Origin: Salibaculum sp031581025
GTDB taxonomy: Bacteria > Pseudomonadota > Alphaproteobacteria > Rhodobacterales > Rhodobacteraceae
Assembly: GCF_031581025.1 (NCBI RefSeq)
Contig: NZ_JAVLCA010000008.1
Length of the DNA: 64,000 bases
Reading direction: 5' to 3' (one strand)
Below are positions 9,678-17,230 of this stretch, one piece after another. Below the pieces are notes generated by a model. It saw nothing but the letters and a program-made list of their open reading frames with translations. It did not search any database and had not been told where the DNA came from. Within the stretch, counting starts at the first letter, position 1; every line of letters begins with the position of its first letter. A program made the translations under genes and the position numbers.

Positions 9678-10709
9678 TTAGGCTGAGCTGCGCAGGATCA
9701 GCTTGGCCGGGTAGAGGCCGATCTCGCGCGCGGCAAAGCTGCCCCCGGCCTCGATCAGGCGGGTCAACGTCTCCATCGCGGCACCCGAGACCGAATCGTA
9801 ATCATGCGCGGCCGTGGTTAGCGAGGGGCAGGCGAAGCGGGAAAACGGGTGGTCGTCGTGCGAGGCCACCCGCAGCGCGCAGCCCTCGCTGCGGCCCACG
9901 CGCAGGCCTTTTTCATAGCAGGCCGACAGCAGCCCGATGGCCAGGCGGTCGTTGCTGCACAGCACGGTGTCGCCGGGAAAGCCGCCGCCTTCGAGGATGC
10001 GCAGGGCACCCTCGCGCCCGATCTCCTCGAAGGCCCAGCCCTCGCCATCGACGCTGAGCACCTGCGGCACTGCGCCCAGTTCTTCCATAAGCTCGATATA
10101 GGCCAGGCGGCGTTTGTTGGCATTCGGGTTGGCCGGGGTGCGCATCTCGAAGAAGCACGGCGGCGAGCCGGTGCGTGCAAGGTAGTTCACCGTTTGCGAC
10201 ACGAAGCTGAAATTGTCGGATCCGACAAAGGCTTGCCCTGCATCCTCGATCTCGCTGTCGAACAGGACTGTGGGCACATCGGCGCAGAATTTCTCGACCG
10301 CGGCGCGGTCCGTCAGCCGGCCCAGCGGGGCCAGCAGGACACCCGCGGGTTTCAGTTGGCGGATGGTCTCGAGGATCTCTACCTCAAGCTCGGGCTGGCC
10401 GTAGGGGCTATAGAGCGTGGGCCGGAATCCGGCGGCGATGCAGCGTTCCTCCAGCCGCCGGGCGATCTCGGCGAAGAACGGGTCGGTCAGGTAGGGCACC
10501 ACGATGCCGACGTTGTTGGTCTGCCGCCGGTTCTGGTTGATGGCAAAGATATTGGGGCGATAGTCGTAGTGTTCCAGCGCCTTCTCGATGCGCGCGCGGG
10601 TCCGGGGCCGGACGCTGTCGGGGTCGTGAAAATACTTCGAGACCGTCGGCCGTGAGATCCCGCTCAGGGCCGCGAATTCCTCCATATTGCGAATTTTCCG
10701 CTCTGCCAT
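9678..10709 (-). CDS. LacI-family transcriptional regulator of the polyol operon
   Basis: 343 residues. The N-terminal LacI helix-turn-helix and hinge helix are clear (MEEFAALSGISRPTVSKYF at 9-27, then the YDYRPN hinge around 48-53). They are followed by a periplasmic-binding-protein-like effector domain (NNVGIVVPYLTDPFFAEIARRLEE). It is transcribed in the same direction as, and directly before, smoE with an 84-base gap, so it is probably the local repressor with a polyol or its keto-sugar as inducer. The tandem CG-centred repeats immediately downstream are candidate operators. Rhodobacter polyol operons are controlled locally, but the exact regulator family there I cannot confirm from sequence. 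Confidence 0.88.
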   Translation of the reverse strand: MAERKIRNMEEFAALSGISRPTVSKYFHDPDSVRPRTRARIEKALEHYDYRPNIFAINQNRRQTNNVGIVVPYLTDPFFAEIARRLEERCIAAGFRPTLYSPYGQPELEVEILETIRQLKPAGVLLAPLGRLTDRAAVEKFCADVPTVLFDSEIEDAGQAFVGSDNFSFVSQTVNYLARTGSPPCFFEMRTPANPNANKRRLAYIELMEELGAVPQVLSVDGEGWAFEEIGREGALRILEGGGFPGDTVLCSNDRLAIGLLSACYEKGLRVGRSEGCALRVASHDDHPFSRFACPSLTTAAHDYDSVSGAAMETLTRLIEAGGSFAAREIGLYPAKLILRSSA

Positions 10710-10922
10710 GTCCGTCCTTCCCGCGGGGTCGCCACTGCGGGCGTCAGGGCAGTTTTTCTTGTCGCGCGGAAAAAATCAATGCGTCGCGGTCGGTAGCCTC
10801 CGTGTCGCACCGGCGATCCGGGCCTGCGTGTCATGGTCGCTTGTCCACGGTGACAGGTTTCCGACACCAGGGGGCAAGGGGGGAGTACGCCGGCCGGTTG
10901 TTGTTGTCAGAGGGTAAGGCGC

Positions 10923-11492
10923 TCAGCGGCCCCAGCTGCGCACCGGGCCGCAGTCCATGTGCACGAAGTTGGAACCAGTGTAGCGGCCCACGCCCCCGGC
11001 CCGGCAAGCCTTGGCGGCCCGCGCCATCTGCGCCACCGAGCGGCTTTCGAGCCGAAGGTCGGCGGCCTGGGCCGTCATGTGCAGCGAATTGCGCGCCACG
11101 CCCGAAGACCGGCGGCGCAGCATGGCGTTGGTTTGTTGCGAGCGGTAGCCTGACAGCAGAAGATAGGGTTCGCTCGACTCCAGCAGGTTGTGGGAGGCGG
11201 CCATGATGTCGATCGTGCGGGTGTCGACGTCCTTGGTCTGGTCGGTGCGCCAGTCGCGCATGAAAAGCGTGATCTCGCGCAGGGCCTCGCCGATATACTC
11301 GCCCTCGATCCAGTAGATTGTGTCGATCCGTTCCCCGGTGCGGCCGTTGTACATGCGGATACGCCGGATATCGCCGCCGCCCCGCAGGAAGCCGGCGGCA
11401 CTGGAAAAGGTCGGTGCGGCAGTGACCGTGGTGGCCGCAAAGGCCCCCAGCAGGCCGCGCCGGGTGATACCCGAAGAGCTGTTCGTCGTCAT
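10923..11492 (-). CDS. DUF882 (YcbK-like) Tat-exported murein-hydrolase-related protein
   Basis: 189 residues. The N-terminus has a twin-arginine signal (TRRGLLGAFAA at about 10-20). The rest is the DUF882/peptidase M15A-like domain: the motif YLLLSGYRSQQTN, then HMTAQAADLRL with His and Asp in the positions of zinc ligands of D-Ala-D-Ala peptidases, and a second His in NFVHMDCGP near the C-terminus. It acts in the periplasm, probably on peptidoglycan cross-links. It is divergent from the L,D-transpeptidase gene at 11844, a pairing that makes a cell-wall role likely. Confidence 0.87.
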   Translation of the reverse strand: MTTNSSSGITRRGLLGAFAATTVTAAPTFSSAAGFLRGGGDIRRIRMYNGRTGERIDTIYWIEGEYIGEALREITLFMRDWRTDQTKDVDTRTIDIMAASHNLLESSEPYLLLSGYRSQQTNAMLRRRSSGVARNSLHMTAQAADLRLESRSVAQMARAAKACRAGGVGRYTGSNFVHMDCGPVRSWGR

Positions 11493-11843
11493 GATGTTAG
11501 CGCCTGTCCCGTCGCTTTAGCCTTCACGCGCCCTCTGGCGACCTTTTTGTGTCGTCTTTCGTGGGCGGCACGGGACATATGCCACAAAATGATTCGCGGA
11601 CCAACCCCCGGGCGTGGTCGGCCGCCGACCAAGGTGAAAATCGGCAGGATTTTGCGCAAAAGGTCAGAATTCCCTGACTTGTGGAGGCCGTGCCGCATTG
11701 GCCTGACGACATTGGCAGACAGGCAACAGCCTGGCACCGGTCGCGCCCGTTTTCGCGATTGTGAATGGACAGGACTGTCTGTGCGGGTGAACACTCCCAT
11801 TTCGACACGCTCGTCACATCTGTTTTTAGGGACCGCTTGTTTT
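11493..11843. other. 351-base divergent intergenic region
   Basis: This stretch separates the divergent DUF882 and L,D-transpeptidase genes and must hold both promoters. Frames across it are short and carry no recognisable domain. I see no strong inverted repeat, tRNA or terminator. The last 60 bases are relatively T-rich (CTGTTTTTAGG before the downstream ATG), consistent with a promoter for the transpeptidase gene, but no confident -35/-10 pair can be assigned. Confidence 0.4.
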
Positions 11844-13457
11844 ATGCCAGCCTTGCTCAAAATCGTTAACCAATTCTCGCTGTCCGTGGTGCTTTGCGCC
11901 GGGCTTCTGTCCATTGCGGTGCCCGCACCGGCCGCGGCCCAGGTCACGGCCTTCCGCCAAGCGGTGGCCGAGAGTGCCGCGCGCAACGAGGCGCTGGCGG
12001 AGTTCTATCGCGGCCGCGACTTCGAGGGCATCTGGACCGGCAGCACGGGGCGTGATCGCGCGCGGCGAAACGCGTTCCTCGGGGTGCTGGCGGATGCGGG
12101 CGACCACGGCCTGCCCATGTCGACATATGACCCCGATCAGGTGATGGCGCGGCTGCGCGCCGCCGAAACACCGGCGGAAAAGGGCGCGACCGAGGTCTAC
12201 CTGAGCGAGTTGTTCCTACAATACGCCCGCGACGTGCAGACCGGTCTGCTGCGGCCCGGTGCCGTGGTGCCGGCGATCAAGCGCGAGGTGCCGCTGCGCA
12301 GTCAGCTGTCCCTGATCCGTGGCATGGCGCAATCCAACCCGGCAGGGTTCGTCGCCGCCCTGCCGCCGCAATCGCCGGAATACGCCCGGCTGCTGCGCGA
12401 GAAGATGCGGCTGGAACGGCTGCTCGCCGAAGGCGGCTGGGGCGCGCCGGTGCCCGCCGGACGGCTCGAGCCCGGCGACAGTGGCGCCCCGGTGGTGGCC
12501 CTGCGCGACCGGCTGGTGCGCATGGGCTACATGGAGCGTGCGGCGACGCAGGCCTATGACGCGGCTGTCCAGGCCGGGGTGCAGCGCTTTCAGCAGGCCC
12601 ATGGGCTCAACCCCGACGGCATCGTCGGCGGCAGCACGCTGCGCGCGCTCAACGTCTCCGCCCAGGCCCGGCTTCAAAGCGTCATGGTCGCGATGGAGCG
12701 TGAACGCTGGATGAACCGGCCCCGCGGTGAACGGCATGTCTGGGTCAACCTGGCCGATTTCCACGCGATCCTCATGGACGATGACGAGCCGACCTTCATG
12801 ACCCGCTCGGTGATCGGTGCCCGCGCCAGCGACCGCCAGAGCCCCGAGTTCTCGGATGTCATGGAATTCATGGTGATCAATCCCAGCTGGTACGTGCCAC
12901 GCTCGATCATCACCAAGGAATATCTGCCGATGTTGCAGAGCAACCCCAACGCGGTCAGCCACATCGAGATCACCGACAGCCGCGGGCGCCGGATCAATCG
13001 CGGCGCGGTGGATTTCAGCCAGTTCAACCGACGCAACTTCCCCTTCTCGATGCGCCAGCCCCCCAGCCGGGGCAACGCGCTGGGGCTGGTGAAGTTCATG
13101 TTCCCGAACCAGTACAACATCTACCTGCACGACACGCCGGAAAAGAGCCTGTTCAGCCGTCAGACCCGGACTTTCAGCCATGGCTGCATTCGCCTCAACG
13201 AGCCGTTCGAGTTCGCCTACACGCTGCTGGCGCCCCAGACGAGCGATCCCGAGGGGTTCTTTCACAGCCGTCTGGACGCCGGGCAGGAGACGCGGGTCGA
13301 CCTGGAGCAGCCCGTGCCGGTGCATATCGTCTACCGCACGGCTTTCACCCACACCGACGGCGCGCTGAACTTCCGCGAGGATGTCTATGGGCGTGACGCG
13401 CAGATCTGGCGCGCGCTGGCCGACGAGGGGGTGGCGGTCCGCGCTGTCGGCGGCTAA
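11844..13457 (+). CDS. L,D-transpeptidase with peptidoglycan-binding domain (YcbB/LdtD-like)
   Basis: 537 residues from the ATG at 11844, which opens a Sec signal peptide ending near PAAAQ. An N-terminal scaffold domain leads to a PG_binding_1 domain (GDSGAPVVALRDRLVRMGY, then FQQAHGLNPDGIVG). The YkuD catalytic domain follows, with the signature FSHGCIRLNEP whose Cys attacks the stem peptide, and an upstream HDT motif. The length and order match YcbB/LdtD, which forms 3-3 cross-links in peptidoglycan. A longer frame upstream exists but has no signal peptide, so the ATG before the signal is taken. It is followed after 30 bases by lpxD in the same direction. Confidence 0.92.
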   Translation: MPALLKIVNQFSLSVVLCAGLLSIAVPAPAAAQVTAFRQAVAESAARNEALAEFYRGRDFEGIWTGSTGRDRARRNAFLGVLADAGDHGLPMSTYDPDQVMARLRAAETPAEKGATEVYLSELFLQYARDVQTGLLRPGAVVPAIKREVPLRSQLSLIRGMAQSNPAGFVAALPPQSPEYARLLREKMRLERLLAEGGWGAPVPAGRLEPGDSGAPVVALRDRLVRMGYMERAATQAYDAAVQAGVQRFQQAHGLNPDGIVGGSTLRALNVSAQARLQSVMVAMERERWMNRPRGERHVWVNLADFHAILMDDDEPTFMTRSVIGARASDRQSPEFSDVMEFMVINPSWYVPRSIITKEYLPMLQSNPNAVSHIEITDSRGRRINRGAVDFSQFNRRNFPFSMRQPPSRGNALGLVKFMFPNQYNIYLHDTPEKSLFSRQTRTFSHGCIRLNEPFEFAYTLLAPQTSDPEGFFHSRLDAGQETRVDLEQPVPVHIVYRTAFTHTDGALNFREDVYGRDAQIWRALADEGVAVRAVGG

Positions 13458-13487
13458 GTCTGGCCCCCGGGATCAAGGGGGGCCGTC

Positions 13488-14579
13488 ATGCGCCACAGCC
13501 TGCAAGAGATCGCGGCCGCACTGGCGGCCGAGACCCTGGGCGACGCCACGCTGAAGGTGGATCGCTTGGCCGAACCGGCCGCGGCCGGGCCGGAGGATCT
13601 GGCCCTTGCCGTCGCTCCGAAGTTCGCGGATCAACTGGCCGCCAGCCGGGCGCGGGCCGCCGTGGTCTGGCCCGGTGCCGATCTTGAGGCCCTGGGCCTG
13701 GCGGGTGCCATCGTCGCCCCGCGCGGCCGGTTGGCCATGGCCGGGCTGACCGCCTTGCTGGAGGACGATCCGGCCTTCGCCGGGCTGTCCGGTCGCCATC
13801 CGAGCTGCGTGATCGACCCCACGGCCCAAGTGCCGGCGGATGCCGTGATCGGCCCCTTCGCCGTGATCGGGCCGGGGGTCGTCCTCGGGCCGGGGGCGCG
13901 GATCGGCCCCCATGTCAGCATCGGCCCCGAAACCCGCATCGGGGCCGGGGCCACCCTGCACGCCGGGGTCCGCATCGGGGCACGGGTGCGCATCGGCGCC
14001 CGCTTCATCGCCCAGCCGGGTGCGGTCATCGGCGGCGACGGCTTTTCCTTCACCAATGCCGGCCCGTCGAACGTCGAGCGCGCCCTGCGCCAGCGCGGCG
14101 GCGCCCCGCTCGACCCGCCCGCCAACCCTGACAATGATGGGGCCTGGCACCGCATCCATTCCCTCGGCGGGGTCGAGATCGGCGACGACGTGGAAATCGG
14201 CGCCAACAGCACCGTGGACGCGGGCACGATCCGGGCCACCTGCATCGGCAACGGCGTCAAGATCGACAACCTTGTCCAGATCGGCCACAATGTGGTGCTC
14301 GGCGCGGATTGCCTGATCTGCGCCCATGCCGCCATCGCGGGCTCCAGCGTGCTGGGGCCGCGCGTGATTCTGGGCGGCAAGGCGGGGGTGGCCGATAACC
14401 TCGAGATCGGGCGCGACGTGGTCGCGGGCGGCGGGGCCGTGATCCTGTCGAACCTGGGCGATGGGCTCTTCGTCAGCGGCCACCCGGCGAAACCCACCCA
14501 TGCCCATCGCGCCGAACAGAAAGCCCTGCGGCGGCTGGCGCGCGGGGCTGGGCGCGACAGGGCGCCCGAGGGCGAATAA
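13488..14579 (+). CDS. lpxD: UDP-3-O-acylglucosamine N-acyltransferase
   Basis: 363 residues. An N-terminal uridine-binding domain (1-about 105) precedes a left-handed beta-helix of hexapeptide repeats (IGPFAV, IGPGVV, LGPGAR, IGPHVS and so on). The catalytic His sits in VQIGHNVVLG. An insertion of about 25 residues in the helix after GGDGFSF is usual for rhodobacterial LpxD. The enzyme adds the second 3-hydroxyacyl chain, from acyl-ACP, to the amino group of the lipid A precursor in the cytoplasm. It is followed by an ACP and a ketosynthase, which suggests dedicated acyl supply. Canonical lpxD usually lies beside fabZ-lpxA, so this could be a second copy; the window cannot tell. Confidence 0.93.
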   Translation: MRHSLQEIAAALAAETLGDATLKVDRLAEPAAAGPEDLALAVAPKFADQLAASRARAAVVWPGADLEALGLAGAIVAPRGRLAMAGLTALLEDDPAFAGLSGRHPSCVIDPTAQVPADAVIGPFAVIGPGVVLGPGARIGPHVSIGPETRIGAGATLHAGVRIGARVRIGARFIAQPGAVIGGDGFSFTNAGPSNVERALRQRGGAPLDPPANPDNDGAWHRIHSLGGVEIGDDVEIGANSTVDAGTIRATCIGNGVKIDNLVQIGHNVVLGADCLICAHAAIAGSSVLGPRVILGGKAGVADNLEIGRDVVAGGGAVILSNLGDGLFVSGHPAKPTHAHRAEQKALRRLARGAGRDRAPEGE

Positions 14580-14639
14580 AGGTTTCCAAGGGCCGCCCGA
14601 ATCCCTAAATCTTCGGCAGGGAACCGCGAAGAGGACATC

Positions 14640-14903
14640 ATGCGTGACGACATCGCTGACAAGGTGATCGCCATCATCGCCGAACAGGCCATGCTCGCCC
14701 CCTCCGACGTGACACCGCAGAGCACGCTCGAGGACCTCGGGATCGACAGTCTTGGCCTGGTCGAGAGCATCTTCGCCATCGAAGAAACCTTCGACATTTC
14801 TGTTCCCTTCAACGCCAACGAACCTGCGGCAAGCGACTTCGACATTTCCTCGGTCAGTGCGATCATCGCGGCGGTGGAGCGACTGCTCGCCGAGCAGACG
14901 TGA
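14640..14903 (+). CDS. acyl carrier protein (specialised)
   Basis: 87 residues. The phosphopantetheine attachment motif is LGIDSL with Ser37. The acidic helix II (GLVESIFAIEETFDISVPF) is typical of ACPs, but the sequence after it differs from housekeeping AcpP and is nearer the AcpXL-like carriers used for lipid A acyl chains. It lies 60 bases after lpxD, and its stop overlaps the GTG start of the ketosynthase by 4 bases, so the two are probably made in fixed ratio. A specialised rather than housekeeping role is inferred from neighbours. Confidence 0.87.
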   Translation: MRDDIADKVIAIIAEQAMLAPSDVTPQSTLEDLGIDSLGLVESIFAIEETFDISVPFNANEPAASDFDISSVSAIIAAVERLLAEQT

Positions 14904-16114
14904 GCCATCGCGTCGTCATCACCGGGGCCGGCACCATCAATGCCCTGGGCCATGACGTGCCCGCCACGCTGGAGGCCATGCGCGAGGGCCGCTGTGGTAT
15001 CGGCCCGCTGGATATCCGCGACGTGGACCGGCTGGCCGTCAAGATCGGCGGGCAGGTCACGGATTACGACGAACAGAGCCATTTCAACCGCCAGCAGATC
15101 TCGCTCTATGACCGGTTTACCCAGTTCACCCTGTTGGCCGCCCGCGAGGCGCTGGGGCAATCGGGGCTGTCGTTTTTCGGGGACCTGGCGGACCGGTCGG
15201 GCGTGGTGCTGGGCACCTCGGGTGGCGGGCTGAACACGCAGGATGAAAATTACCGCGCGGTCTACGAAGAGGGCAAGAACCGGGTCCATCCCTTCATCGT
15301 GCCCAAGCTGATGAACAACGCGGCCACCAGCCATGTGAGCATGGAATGTAACCTGCGCGGGCCCTCCTTCACCGTGGCCACGGCCTGCGCCTCGTCCAAC
15401 CATGCCATGGGGCAGGCCTTCAACATGATCCGCTCTGGGCTGGCCGACGTCATGCTGGCCGGCGGATCGGAATCCATGCTGTGCTTTGGCGGGGTCAAGG
15501 CCTGGGAAGGGCTGCGGGTCATGTCAAAGGAGGCCTGCCGGCCCTTCAGTGCCACGCGCAACGGCATGGTCCAGGGCGAGGGGGCGGGCGTCTTCGTCTT
15601 CGAGCGGCTGGATCATGCGAAAAAGCGCGGTGCCGAGATTCTGGCCGAGGTGGCGGGATTCGCCATGTCCTCGGATGCCTCCGACATCGTCATGCCCTCG
15701 AAACAGGGGGCGGCGCGGGCCATCGCGGGCGCCCTGCGCGACGGGGGCATCGACGGGGGCGAGGTGGGGTACATCAACGCCCATGGCACCGGCACCACGG
15801 CCAATGACAAGACCGAATGCGCCGCCGTGGCGGATGTCTTCGGGGCGCAGGCCGACCGGCTGATGATTTCATCGACCAAGTCCATGCACGGCCACCTGAT
15901 CGGCGGGACCGGCGCGGTGGAACTGCTGGCCTGCATCATGGCGCTGCGCGATGGCGTGGTCGCCCCGACCATCGGCTACGAGGAGTTCGACCCCGAATGC
16001 GCGCTGGACGTGGTGCCGAATGAGGCGCGCGAGGCGCAGGTGCAGGTGGCGCTGTCGAATGCCTTCGCCTTCGGCGGGCTCAATGCCGTGCTGGCGCTGA
16101 AAAAGGCCCCCTGA
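14900..16114 (+). CDS. beta-ketoacyl-ACP synthase (FabF/KAS II family)
   Basis: 404 residues starting with GTG at 14900, inside the ACP stop (GTGA). It is a full-length condensing enzyme of the thiolase fold with catalytic C163 (ATACASSNHA), H295 (NAHGTGT) and H332 (SMHGHLIGG). It would elongate an acyl chain carried by the adjacent ACP with malonyl-ACP, in the cytoplasm. Because it sits with lpxD and a special ACP rather than with the main fab genes, a role in making lipid A or other envelope acyl chains is likely but inferred. Confidence 0.9.
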   Translation: MSHRVVITGAGTINALGHDVPATLEAMREGRCGIGPLDIRDVDRLAVKIGGQVTDYDEQSHFNRQQISLYDRFTQFTLLAAREALGQSGLSFFGDLADRSGVVLGTSGGGLNTQDENYRAVYEEGKNRVHPFIVPKLMNNAATSHVSMECNLRGPSFTVATACASSNHAMGQAFNMIRSGLADVMLAGGSESMLCFGGVKAWEGLRVMSKEACRPFSATRNGMVQGEGAGVFVFERLDHAKKRGAEILAEVAGFAMSSDASDIVMPSKQGAARAIAGALRDGGIDGGEVGYINAHGTGTTANDKTECAAVADVFGAQADRLMISSTKSMHGHLIGGTGAVELLACIMALRDGVVAPTIGYEEFDPECALDVVPNEAREAQVQVALSNAFAFGGLNAVLALKKAP

Positions 16115-16124
16115 GACGCGAAAA

Positions 16125-16150
16125 CGCCGCCCCGGTGCCCCGGGACGGCG
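16125..16150. terminator. hairpin terminator between convergent genes
   Basis: Positions 16125-16135 pair with 16140-16150 (11 bp with one C:A mismatch, loop TGCC). On the minus strand the stem is followed by TTTT, so it best serves the ialB-family gene ending at 16172; on the plus strand it follows the ketosynthase stop and may also act there. Confidence 0.55.
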
Positions 16151-16171
16151 CTTGTCCCCGGTGCAACCGGC

Positions 16172-16762
16172 TCAGAGCGAATCGAAGGCCGCGGTGAAGC
16201 CGGACAGGAACACGGACAGAACGACCTCCTGATCGGGGGCGGCGAAGGGCACCAGGCGCAGCGTCGCCTCGGCCCCGGCCTTGAACAGCCCGATATCCTG
16301 CTCGGTGAAGCCCACCCGGGCGATGCAGCCGCCCTCGTTGCAGGTAGTGAACTGGAAGCGCCGGGCGGTACCGCCATCCACGCGCAGCGTCAGTTGTTCG
16401 GTCAGCAGCGTGCCAAGGGGCGCGACGATGGTTGCCCCGGCGGCGGCCTGACCCTCTTCGATGCTGACCATCGAGACCTCGGCGACATCGTTGCCGTCCT
16501 CGTCCGAAAGCAGCTGGTAGATCTGGCAGGGGTCCTCGCCCTCTTCGGTGCGCAGGCAGCGCACGGACCAGTCACCGTGTTCCTCGCGGATGTATTGCTG
16601 GCCCGGCTCCGGGTCTTCGGTGACCGGGTTGCCCTCTTCATCGACGGGGGTGCCCATGTCGAGCGCCCCGGTGGGATCGGTGCCGCTGTCGTCCTGTGCC
16701 ATGGCGGGCAGGCCGAGCATCGCGAGGATGGCCACGAGGGGGAGTGTCGTCTTTGGGGTCAT
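16172..16762 (-). CDS. invasion-associated locus B (IalB) family exported protein
   Basis: 196 residues from the ATG at 16760-16762, which begins a Sec signal peptide (TLPLVAILAMLGLPAMAQ). The mature protein has an acidic linker and then the IalB-like domain: HGDWSVRCL near its start, CQIYQ, and a CNEGGCIARVGF motif with two cysteines. IalB proteins are widespread in free-living alphaproteobacteria, where their role is not settled; the name comes from Bartonella invasion. A GTG 12 bases upstream is possible but lacks a better ribosome site. It is monocistronic, with a terminator hairpin downstream and a candidate small RNA upstream. Confidence 0.85.
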   Translation of the reverse strand: MTPKTTLPLVAILAMLGLPAMAQDDSGTDPTGALDMGTPVDEEGNPVTEDPEPGQQYIREEHGDWSVRCLRTEEGEDPCQIYQLLSDEDGNDVAEVSMVSIEEGQAAAGATIVAPLGTLLTEQLTLRVDGGTARRFQFTTCNEGGCIARVGFTEQDIGLFKAGAEATLRLVPFAAPDQEVVLSVFLSGFTAAFDSL

Positions 16763-16904
16763 TGTCGCGTCCACTTGGTTTCAGGTCAATATCCGCCTAG
16801 CACGGATCGTCCCCCCTGTCAGACCGAAATGCGTCCCCGGTCGGAACCTCTGCTCGGTCTCGGCGCGGACCCGCGCACGCTGGGACCTGACAGCGGGTCG
16901 GGAA

Positions 16905-16966
16905 AATGAAAAAGGGCCCTTGCGGACCCTTTTCCATCGCTCCCTGTCGGACTTGGCCGACTTATC
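16905..16966 (-). ncRNA. candidate small RNA of about 62 nt with own promoter and terminator
   Basis: On the minus strand a sigma70-like promoter (TTGACG, 17-base spacer, TAGCGT) places a start near 16966. The transcript would form a first hairpin (arms 16957-16961 and 16946-16950, loop of six) and then a strong intrinsic terminator: 10-bp stem (16924-16933 with 16910-16919, one mismatch), loop GCAA and five U residues. An overlapping small reading frame exists, but it lacks a ribosome-binding site and its codons are those of the terminator. The product matches no RNA family I can recognise. It is isolated from its neighbours by 140 bases or more on both sides. Confidence 0.55.
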
Positions 16967-16972
16967 ATTCAA

Positions 16973-17001
16973 ACGCTACGAAACCCCGGCCCGCCCGTCA
17001 A
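16973..17001 (-). promoter_or_regulatory. sigma70-type promoter for candidate small RNA
   Basis: Minus-strand -35 box TTGACG at 17001-16996, 17-base spacer, and -10 box TAGCGT at 16978-16973. The TTGAC -35 and the spacing are optimal for housekeeping promoters of this group. The predicted start lies about 7 bases further on. Confidence 0.55.
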
Positions 17002-17230
17002 CAGGCAAACGTGACATTCCGTCATGGTGGCCATTCCGCCGCGTGATGCCCGGGGTGGAAAACGCTGCGCCACGGCAGGCGATCAGTCTGACAGGGACCG
17101 TCCCGACGCCGGACGGCCCACGCAACGGAACACCAGCAGCCTGGCACGCACAGGTTGACGATCCATGCGCGCCCCTGCAGGCCGTGTCCGCCGGATGCTG
17201 AATGGTGCCGGCGCGGAACAGCGGGTCGCC

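Larger units (their letters stand above)
16763..17230. other. 468-base intergenic region holding a candidate ncRNA
   Basis: Between the ialB-family gene and the corC-like gene there is no convincing protein. The one notable structure is the promoter, small transcript and terminator on the minus strand described separately (16905-17001). The stretches 16763-16900 and 17005-17230 contain no recognised domain, repeat or RNA gene; the open frames crossing them are short and low in coding signal. Confidence 0.5.

Noticed and set aside
13631..15403. 590-codon minus-strand frame opposite lpxD, ACP and ketosynthase
   Set aside because: Low-complexity Ser/Pro/Arg-rich translation without domains; the opposite strand has three clear genes.
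16781..16972. 63-codon minus-strand frame covering the candidate ncRNA
   Set aside because: No ribosome-binding site, and half of its codons are the terminator stem; a non-coding RNA explains the structure better.
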